From Alphaproteobacteria bacterium (GTDB lineage Bacteria > Pseudomonadota > Alphaproteobacteria > SMXP01): DNA of 15,551 nucleotides. Shown here in pieces: positions 4,937 to 10,959 of the stretch. The notes under the pieces are model-generated. The model was given only the letters and a program-made list of their open reading frames with translations. It did no database searches and was not told the DNA's origin. Each line of letters begins with the position of its first letter. Position 1 is the first letter of the stretch. The position numbers were made by a program, and so were the translations under genes. The stretch lies in the NCBI GenBank assembly GCA_021774995.1, contig JAJFIM010000311.1, positions 1 through 15,551 of the forward strand, read 5' to 3'.

Positions 4937-6610
4937 CTAGTTTCCATGTGTTTGTTGAAGCCTTATTGTTTCTTCATGAGAACGCTTAAATATAGGATAA
5001 ACAAGGCTTTGAGCATCCCAAAAATCGGCCTTTTGAATAGCCCATGGTCTTTCACCAGCCGACAAAACAATAATTCGTTTGTGTGGGTCATGGCGCCCAA
5101 AATATATTGCCGTTTCTTGAGGCGCGACCAGATCCATTTCCTGCAACGATAACGAATTGGTTTTATCTTTTTCAGATTGCGATATTTTAGGTGTTCTCAT
5201 TTTACCCAATCGTTTAGAAATATATTCCAAAGTTGTCATGTCTGAATTGTTGTAAAATGTTATCAGGCCGCAGTTTCCAACAAAAGTTTCCCACGCATCA
5301 CTATAGAGATTTTTAATTTGCGGCAAATCCTGGATCACACACCAAAGCCGGATATCATACGGAGAACCAGCCACTAAACCGGCCGCGTCCTTTAAAATTT
5401 CTAACCGGCCTATTGCCGTGGCAAACTCGTCCAAAATGAATAAGGTTTGCAATCCGGTTGCTGTTTCCGGTTTGCCAATTTCCCAATCTGGCGGCAGTTT
5501 GGCCTTGGCATGTTCCATTTCTGCAATGGACAGCACCAAAAACATTCGCAACCACCCACTACAGATTTTAAGCTTACTTGGCGGTAAACAAAGATAAATG
5601 GACGTGCCGTTTTCATTCTCTTTCAGATCCGCGAGGTTAAACGTTCTATCATATTTGCCAGCTCTTAAAATATTCTGCATCTGTCTATAACGGATAAAAG
5701 AGACATGCCGCCGCGCCGTTGATAGCACCCCGCTCCGCTCTTTTGGTGAACGCTCTCCAATATCCGTAGCGGCCGCAAAGATCAAAAAGGAAAGATCTTC
5801 ACAATTAATAGCTATTGTTTGGTTTTCATCATTGGCATGATGGCCGGCTCTTGCTTCTAACAGCCGCGCATTGTGCTGCATTTCCTTGATTAAGCCTTCA
5901 ATCCCTGTGTAGGTTATTGGGTTGCCATCGTTGTCTTCAAGACGTTTTCCGTCCTTATCCTTGGGCTTATATTCAGATCCCAGGGCAATTAGTTTGTATA
6001 CAGTCACCAGGTCACGGTTTTTTTTGTATAGTAAGCATGAGCAAACATGCATGATCACCCCTTCTATCAATGTATGTGCGGAATCATCCCAAAACGGATC
6101 TTTAATATTCTGGTTACGAACGACAAGAGATTCAGCCAGTTTTGAGGCGTAATCTACAGTTTGCGGGTTGTCTACAGTCATGTTCACCAGAGGGTTAAAA
6201 TACGCCCTGTATTCTTTGGCTTCATTTTTAACCATTTCTTCCGGATCGATAATGTAAACGTCCTGCTTTAATTCTGTATGTCTGATAAAAGCGGTATCCC
6301 GCGCAAGCTCTGATTTAACGTCAATCGCCACGACAGATGATTTATGGAAGAAGAGATTGTTTTTAAGGTTTACCGTTTTTCCTGATCGTGTGCCGGCGAC
6401 AGTCATAATATGCATATTGTCTTTTACTGAAATCAGACTGTCATCTATTGCCCCAACAATAATACCGTCATGATCTGGCTTTAAAGTTCCGTAGGTTTTT
6501 TTGATTTTTTCCGGTTCAAGCCATCTTGTAGGATTCAGAACGCGGCCCGTTTTCTTCTCGAATGCCAATTCTGTTTTCATTCGTGGCAATGTTTCGTAGT
6601 AATCTGACAT
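4937..6610 (-). CDS. VirD4/TraG-like type IV coupling protein without membrane domain
   Basis: From the ATG at 6610 (AGGGGG 8 nt upstream) the product is 557 aa. It has Walker A AGTRSGKT at about residues 72-79, Walker B LFILDEFATAIG with Asp-Glu near 394-395, and the downstream VIQDLPQIKNLY and ITFYNNSDMTTLEYISKRLGK typical of VirD4/TraG coupling ATPases. These hexamers bring relaxosome and effectors to the type IV secretion channel. The usual two N-terminal membrane helices are absent: sequence before Walker A is polar and only about 70 residues. An upstream ATG at 6688, also with a purine-rich site, would add 26 residues and no clear membrane span. It lies downstream of a membrane-anchored DNA-binding protein gene that might supply anchoring. 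No channel genes are present. Confidence 0.9.
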   Translation of the reverse strand: MSDYYETLPRMKTELAFEKKTGRVLNPTRWLEPEKIKKTYGTLKPDHDGIIVGAIDDSLISVKDNMHIMTVAGTRSGKTVNLKNNLFFHKSSVVAIDVKSELARDTAFIRHTELKQDVYIIDPEEMVKNEAKEYRAYFNPLVNMTVDNPQTVDYASKLAESLVVRNQNIKDPFWDDSAHTLIEGVIMHVCSCLLYKKNRDLVTVYKLIALGSEYKPKDKDGKRLEDNDGNPITYTGIEGLIKEMQHNARLLEARAGHHANDENQTIAINCEDLSFLIFAAATDIGERSPKERSGVLSTARRHVSFIRYRQMQNILRAGKYDRTFNLADLKENENGTSIYLCLPPSKLKICSGWLRMFLVLSIAEMEHAKAKLPPDWEIGKPETATGLQTLFILDEFATAIGRLEILKDAAGLVAGSPYDIRLWCVIQDLPQIKNLYSDAWETFVGNCGLITFYNNSDMTTLEYISKRLGKMRTPKISQSEKDKTNSLSLQEMDLVAPQETAIYFGRHDPHKRIIVLSAGERPWAIQKADFWDAQSLVYPIFKRSHEETIRLQQTHGN

Positions 6611-6697
6611 TGTTAAGCCCCCTTCTCTATTCCGCCCTGAAAGCTGTTTTAAATCATTTTGTGTATACAATATGATAAGAGCAGTCATAGCAAAACA

Positions 6698-6718
6698 CCC
6701 CTATCAAGTCGATAAGGG
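6698..6718 (-). terminator. Weak hairpin between the membrane protein and coupling-protein genes
   Basis: On the minus strand CCCTTATC-gactt-GATAGGGG forms an 8-bp stem with one G-U pair, followed by TGTTTTGC rather than a full T-run. It could be a partial terminator that lowers coupling-protein expression, or it could simply occlude the alternative ATG at 6688, whose purine-rich site is in the stem. Confidence 0.4.
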
Positions 6719-6762
6719 CGTTAAATTATGTTTTTTGGGGTTTAAAAGCTCGTACAGGCGGT

Positions 6763-7551
6763 TTAATTGCCAGATGCAGGATTTATCGCTGAAAGTTGGT
6801 TTGATGTGCTGTTGAATGAAATCAGGCCCGAATGGACAGCATAAGCCCCGACCGCGCCAAAGATAATTAACATCATCACGAAAACAGCAACCATGCCCCC
6901 TGCTTTGCTTTTTCCACCAACAGCAGCCACGTTCACGTCTGCATTGTCGTTTTCGTGAGAAGTTTCGGTTTTCACATCTTCAAATACAGGCTCAGATGGG
7001 TTCACATGGATTACATTATCATCACGACCAAATGGGCTTTTTATATTTTCTTTTGTTTGATCTGCTAACAGCAATATAACGTCTCTAAATTCTTTGGATT
7101 CTTTACTTCGTAGATGTTCCAAGGTTTTGTAGTCTTTATTGACTTCCCTTAAATCTTCATACCGTTTTTCTGCGAGAGCATCTTTTTCTTCATACCGTTT
7201 TTCAACGGATTGTTTATCGTTCTCTAGCTTTTCAATCAGTTTGTCTTTTTCTTCATTCGCGGTTCTTAGACTGGCGTTTTCAATCAAAGTTTCTTGGAGC
7301 TTTGATTGCATATCATTCTTTGATGTGCCCCCTGCCCCATTATTTGTTGTTGTGCTTTTCTTGGCTGCTGATTTCTCTGCAGCCAGGGCTACGGCTTTTG
7401 TCACCTTTTCTTTTTGTTCTTCATCATACAAATCAGCCTTACCCCGTTTGCCAACGGGTGTAATAGTTCCATTAGCTTTAAGTTTTCCTATGAAGTTTGG
7501 ATGAACACTAAATTCAGTGGCGAGTTCGCGGCCTGTGTATTGTTTTTCCAT
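6763..7551 (-). CDS. Membrane-anchored DNA-binding coiled-coil protein
   Basis: The 262-aa product has three parts. Residues 1-50 resemble a MerR/excisionase-type winged helix (YTGRELATEFSVHPNFIGKL, then NGTITPVGKRGKADLYDEEQ). Residues about 80-165 form a charged coiled coil with EKRYE repeated (ENDKQSVEKRYEEKDALAEKRYED, in two adjoining runs). Residues about 220-242 are a single hydrophobic span (MVAVFVMMLIIFGAVGAYAV) followed by a 20-residue polar tail. This is a C-tail-anchored protein with its DNA-binding head in the cytoplasm. ATG at 7551 follows AGGTGAG at 6 nt. Gene position upstream of a coupling ATPase that lacks membrane helices suggests it tethers the relaxosome or the ATPase to the membrane; a plasmid-partition role is an alternative. 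Family not recognised. Confidence 0.8.
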   Translation of the reverse strand: MEKQYTGRELATEFSVHPNFIGKLKANGTITPVGKRGKADLYDEEQKEKVTKAVALAAEKSAAKKSTTTNNGAGGTSKNDMQSKLQETLIENASLRTANEEKDKLIEKLENDKQSVEKRYEEKDALAEKRYEDLREVNKDYKTLEHLRSKESKEFRDVILLLADQTKENIKSPFGRDDNVIHVNPSEPVFEDVKTETSHENDNADVNVAAVGGKSKAGGMVAVFVMMLIIFGAVGAYAVHSGLISFNSTSNQLSAINPASGN

Positions 7552-8298
7552 ATGATCTCACCTTTTTTTATATTAAGCAGTTAAAAACGCATTTAGATAA
7601 TACCTTTTTAAGCATGTACACGCCAGCCAATAGTTGAAAATGTTCACATGAACTCTGATTAAAAGTTTATGGTGGTACATACTTCGTATATGATAGCCCT
7701 ATATATACGCTACGTAAGCAACTGTAATTAAATAATATTTTATGTATAGCATATCATGGGGCGTATATAGAAGGACATGACATATGCACCCCGCATAGCA
7801 TAAAGGGTTTATACGGTTGTACATACTGGGCAGTTTCAATTAGGGCCGAATTTCAACACTAAAATCTATGTATATATAGGGCATGAACTTATATATCATC
7901 CCCGTGTCTATAGACATGACTTGTGCATTATTGTTGTATAAACTCTATGTATATGTACACCCAATATATTGATTTAATTAATAAAAATAATAAATGATAT
8001 ATATAAGGTATGTCATTTTTTATATATACCGTATGTACACACCTGTATATAAAATCCTTTTTGTTTGAGTGGTTTAGGGCAGGGCGTTGATATGGGAGTT
8101 TAATAGGTTTTTTTGAGTGTGATAAAAGAAAGCTTCCTGTAACCGGATGGTAGCAGAAACCTTGGAGCAGGAGAGGTGTGTCAAAAAAATAGGACGGCAA
8201 ACATAGCGTTGCTCGTTTCCCGATTTTGAGGGAGCGCAGCAAAGCTTTTGCACCCACATTTTTGTTTATACGCCGTTCCTGCGTAAAGATAATGTACC

Positions 8299-8320
8299 GC
8301 CCGCGTTACGGGCTTTTTTT
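8299..8320 (+). terminator. Intrinsic terminator with no gene upstream
   Basis: GCCCG-cgtta-CGGGC followed by seven T. It faces plus, yet no plus-strand protein gene ends before it, so it either ends a small RNA transcribed from within 8050-8290 or shields the mob promoter and oriT from read-through. Confidence 0.75.
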
Positions 8321-8339
8321 GCATCTGGCGATACTTTTC

Positions 8340-8348
8340 TGTTATAGT
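8340..8348 (+). promoter_or_regulatory. Possible extended -10 promoter of the mob operon
   Basis: TGT directly before TATAGT gives an extended -10 (TGn-TATAGT). There is no good -35. A second TATACT follows at 8354-8359. Transcription would start just upstream of the oriT-like repeat. Position between terminator and mobC supports it; the sequence match alone is weak. Confidence 0.35.
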
Positions 8349-8370
8349 ATTAGTATACTTCGTATTTAAG

Positions 8371-8420
8371 CAAGCCATGTATTGTTATCACAATACAGCT
8401 TGGAAAGGGGGAACGCCCCC
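8371..8420. other. Candidate oriT inverted repeats
   Basis: AAGC-ca-TGTATTG at 8372-8384, spacer TTATCA, then CAATACA-GCTT at 8391-8401 is a strong imperfect inverted repeat (11 paired positions with a 2-nt bulge). GGGGG-aacg-CCCCC at 8407-8420 follows, then CATCCGCG at 8425-8432, which loosely resembles the CATCCTGC-like nick region of MOB_P plasmids. It lies directly upstream of the mobC-relaxase operon, the usual place for oriT. The nick site is a guess. Confidence 0.5.
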
Positions 8421-8452
8421 ATTTCATCCGCGTTAAGAACAGGAAAATAAAC

Positions 8453-8860
8453 ATGACAGAAAGCAAAATTATCATTCCAGAAGAACTCGGTGAATTTAAC
8501 GATTACACTCGGTTCAGGCATTATGATTTTGAAAAAGACTACGGTAAAACCAACGCGCAAAATGCCGGCTTTGGCAATAATCTGTCAGCCTGGATCAGAC
8601 ACAGCGCATATTTCAATCCGGAAACAGGCACGTCATTTGATCAGCCGCGCATGTTCAGGATCTTACCGGATGATGCAAAATTGTTAGCCAAAACAAATTT
8701 TCAGCTCGTTAAGATTGGAACGAACTTCAATCAAGCCATGCCTCGTATTCATGAATTAATCGTGCATGATAACAATTTGCTTTATTCGCGCATGGAAGAG
8801 GCAGCTCACGATGTTAAAACATGCTGCGCTCAAATAATGCGCGTAGTAGGGAACACGTAA
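8453..8860 (+). CDS. mobC: MobC-like relaxosome accessory protein
   Basis: The 135-aa protein carries LSAWIRHSAYFNP at about residues 45-57 and LVKIGTNFNQAMPRIHEL at about 84-101. These mirror the two recurrent features of MobC proteins: a short helix with a conserved Arg, and the L..IG.N.NQ...IN block. MobC proteins help the relaxase open and nick oriT. The first 40 residues are acidic and aromatic rather than a clear ribbon-helix-helix. ATG at 8453 is preceded by AGGAAAATAAAC. The relaxase ATG follows the stop after 1 nt, so both are coupled. Function as relaxase partner is inferred from motif plus position. Confidence 0.75.
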   Translation: MTESKIIIPEELGEFNDYTRFRHYDFEKDYGKTNAQNAGFGNNLSAWIRHSAYFNPETGTSFDQPRMFRILPDDAKLLAKTNFQLVKIGTNFNQAMPRIHELIVHDNNLLYSRMEEAAHDVKTCCAQIMRVVGNT

Positions 8861-8861
8861 T

Positions 8862-10640
8862 ATGATTTTCAAACAGAGCATACGCGGCTTTACAAGCGAA
8901 CTGGCGAAACACCTAACCAAGCTCGATGAAAACGAGAAAGTTCGGTTTGTGAAGGCCAGTAAACATTTTCAGTCTTTTGAGGGTATGGGCTTTACTCCAG
9001 AGCAGGAATTAAAGCTGTACTTGGCGCAATATGATCTTATGGCGGCAGAGCATAAGAAAAACCATAAACACGTTAATCATGTGAGCTGCAACCCCCATCC
9101 GGACTATGAACTTGATGAAATCCAGTGGCAGCGTGTCTGGGAAGTTTACGAGCAAGAATATGATCTGCCAAAGTATGAAAATTTTGATGGTGAAGACGAA
9201 GCGATCTTTCAGGAAATCGAACACACCAAAGAGGGCAGAAAACACCGCCATAGACCATATTATGCGCTCGATGAGCAGGGGCGTTATATGCGGATCAATC
9301 ATAATTATGTCCGGAATGAAAAGATTGCCCGGATGCTTGAATATGAGTTTGGCCACAAACTGACCAAAGGCCGGCATAACAGAGCCGTTCATAGTTGGCT
9401 TATGAAAGGCAATGAATTTGAGCGTGAAGTTGCACAGGCTATGGAAGAGGCGGGGCTTATGTATGAAGATCGGCCGGTTGCAGAACACACGCTCCAGGAT
9501 AAACAGATTACAGAGCGTACCGGCCTTGACCGGAAGACCGTTAAAGAATTTGTATTGGCTGCTTATGAAACAAGTGATAACGGCCGCGCTTTTGAAAATG
9601 CACTGGCACAGCACAATATTTTCTTAGCGCAGGGCGATACAGGATCAAAACGTAGTGATGCTGGTAAATTCATCATTGTTGACGATGCCGGCACACCAGT
9701 TGGCTTATCCAAGTGCGGTGTGAAGGTTAAAGAGTTCAAAGAAAAATTCCCTGATATCAAGCCAGAATATTTGCCGACCGTGAAAAGCGTTAAAGCCCAT
9801 ATTAAAGAACAGCAAAAAGACAATGATACTGACAGGGGCGAGCAGGGGGGTGATACCGATATCAGAAGGAATTATAAGGGCGAATACCAGGCTTTGCGGG
9901 AACTTCAAGATACTGAATGGCAGGATATCAAAGAAGCTGCAGAACGCTATAAAATTATTGATGAAGGAAAGTGGCGTGAAACACAGGATAACTGGAAGCG
10001 GTTTAATGCAGAAAAAGCGCCCTTGCTGGAAAAAATTGATCGAAAATACCAAAAGCGCAAAGAGAAGGCTAAAAAGAAATTCAAACCACGTTGGAGAAAA
10101 TTATTCAGAAAGCATAATGCGGATCTGCAACGGGCAACCCTTGGCAATATGAATATCAGTCAAAAATTAATATTGATGTTCAGATACCGTAAAGAGATCC
10201 GGCAGCAATACGGCCGAAAAGCTTTTGGCAAATATTTTAGATTCTGGTTAAACCGCCAAAGACAAATGGAAGTTGTGATTGATAGGCATCGAGCAGATAA
10301 AGAGGCTCTTATGAAGACCTATATCAAAGTTCTTGAAAAAGAGCGTGAGCTGGTCATGAAAAAAACGACAGTCGGGAGAAAATTTGAAGCTCTTAGACAG
10401 CATTATAAAGGGCTTTCTGAGATCAATGATAAGATGCAGAAAATCTTGCGCGAAGCCAGAAAACAAGCCTATGCACAACAGAAAATTCGTGACAAAAAGC
10501 GGCGTGATGCGCTATCATTATCCATCAAAACCGATATTGTAAAACGCACTGGCAAGCCGCCAAAGGCCATCCTGCCAAGTCACGATATACAATTTAATAA
10601 AGGCAATGATCGGGGCAGGGATGATGATTATGATCGTTAG
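8862..10640 (+). CDS. Relaxase/mobilization nuclease with C-terminal translocation-type tail
   Basis: The 592-aa protein begins like alphaproteobacterial relaxases (IRGFTSELAKHLTKLDENEKV). The metal-binding motif is HTKEGRKHRH at residues 121-130, with HVNHVSCNPHP at 70-80 as the strand before it and YALDEQGRYMRIN after it. Residues 238-300 form the block AFENALAQHNIFLAQGD then KFIIVDDAGTPVGLSK, standard in these relaxases. Residues 330-560 are a long Lys/Arg-rich helical region. Residues 570-586 carry ILPSHDIQFNKGNDRGR, nearly repeated at the end of the Fic protein. No tyrosine occurs before residue 53, so the catalytic residue is not evident in the usual N-terminal place. It should nick oriT and be pumped out with the DNA. 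AGGGAA precedes the ATG by 9 nt. Confidence 0.88.
   Translation: MIFKQSIRGFTSELAKHLTKLDENEKVRFVKASKHFQSFEGMGFTPEQELKLYLAQYDLMAAEHKKNHKHVNHVSCNPHPDYELDEIQWQRVWEVYEQEYDLPKYENFDGEDEAIFQEIEHTKEGRKHRHRPYYALDEQGRYMRINHNYVRNEKIARMLEYEFGHKLTKGRHNRAVHSWLMKGNEFEREVAQAMEEAGLMYEDRPVAEHTLQDKQITERTGLDRKTVKEFVLAAYETSDNGRAFENALAQHNIFLAQGDTGSKRSDAGKFIIVDDAGTPVGLSKCGVKVKEFKEKFPDIKPEYLPTVKSVKAHIKEQQKDNDTDRGEQGGDTDIRRNYKGEYQALRELQDTEWQDIKEAAERYKIIDEGKWRETQDNWKRFNAEKAPLLEKIDRKYQKRKEKAKKKFKPRWRKLFRKHNADLQRATLGNMNISQKLILMFRYRKEIRQQYGRKAFGKYFRFWLNRQRQMEVVIDRHRADKEALMKTYIKVLEKERELVMKKTTVGRKFEALRQHYKGLSEINDKMQKILREARKQAYAQQKIRDKKRRDALSLSIKTDIVKRTGKPPKAILPSHDIQFNKGNDRGRDDDYDR
10569..10588 (+). repeat. Shared tail sequence, copy in the relaxase gene
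   Basis: These 20 bp encode ILPSHDI and match 12469-12488 in the Fic gene at 18 of 20 bases, with both differences synonymous. The homology continues at protein level (x-[FI]-NKG) to the end of each gene. Confidence 0.85.
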
Positions 10641-10671
10641 GAAATTAACCAATAGAGGAGAATGGTAAATA

Positions 10672-10947
10672 ATGGAAAAATTTGAACGTGTAGAAAAGAT
10701 CCGCGCAAAGATTGAGCAAATGGATTATACGCCGGTCACTGGCGATGCTTTGCAGCGTCTTCAATGGCGTACGCGTCAATCAGCAGCCAAAGAGCAAAGT
10801 TCTATTTCTGAAAGTGGTAGCGAAACCTATGACGCAGAAAAGGCCGCGTTTCAAAAAATGCTGGTAGAGGTCGGAGCAACACCAGAAATTCTCGACTTCG
10901 CCACTAAGGAAATGGTCAAAGACAAGTATGGAGCTACCTATCAATAG
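10672..10947 (+). CDS. Candidate VbhA-like antitoxin of the Fic protein
   Basis: A 91-aa helical protein encoded just upstream of the Fic gene (12-nt gap), where class I Fic modules carry their small inhibitor. The C-terminal half (YDAEKAAFQKMLVEVG, then ATPEILDFATKEMV) resembles the two last helices of VbhA. The inhibitory helix of such antitoxins contains [S/T]xxxE[G/N]; here the nearest matches are SAAKEQ at about 42-47 and SSISES at about 48-53, both with the Ser and Glu but lacking the final Gly/Asn. The inhibitory Glu would cover the ATP site of the Fic domain. GAGGAG lies 11 nt before the ATG. It is cotranscribed with the relaxase. The antitoxin role is inferred from position and partial motif. 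Confidence 0.65.
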   Translation: MEKFERVEKIRAKIEQMDYTPVTGDALQRLQWRTRQSAAKEQSSISESGSETYDAEKAAFQKMLVEVGATPEILDFATKEMVKDKYGATYQ

Positions 10948-10959
10948 AATTGTGAATGA

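Larger units (their letters stand above)
7552..8452. other. AT-rich divergent intergenic region, probable transfer origin and regulatory region
   Basis: No convincing gene lies in these 900 bp; open frames here are short and unlike proteins. It contains GTATGTAC at 7675-7682 and 7819-7826 (minus) and 8031-8038 (plus), TGTACAC at 7615-7621 and 7954-7960, a palindrome TGTCTATAGACA at 7905-7916, GTTCA-ca-TGAAC at 7642-7653, many TATATA runs, one GGGCAGGG at 8077-8084, a terminator at 8299-8320 and an oriT-like repeat at 8371-8401. It separates the coupling-protein operon from the mob operon and probably holds promoters for both. Confidence 0.6.

Noticed and set aside
7157..7207. Direct repeat CTTCATACCGTTTTTC twice
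   Set aside because: Encodes the EKRYEE repeat of the coiled coil; explained by protein structure.
7139..7504. 121-codon plus-strand frame
   Set aside because: Antisense to the coiled-coil gene; Ser/Phe-rich product is the typical shadow of Glu/Lys-rich coding sequence.
7679..7690. ATACTTCGTATA resembling a loxP or XerC arm, with a second ATACTTCGTAT near 8355
   Set aside because: Only one arm is present at each place; the expected second arm after 6-8 bp is missing, and the region is full of TATA-type sequence.
7928..8378. Minus-strand open frames of 61-109 codons in the oriT region
   Set aside because: AT-rich, aromatic and cysteine-rich products, no ribosome sites, and they cross the terminator and repeat elements.
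9009..9614. 201-codon open frame on the minus strand
   Set aside because: Lies wholly antisense to the relaxase, whose motifs are clear; the product is Phe/Ile-rich as expected of a shadow frame.
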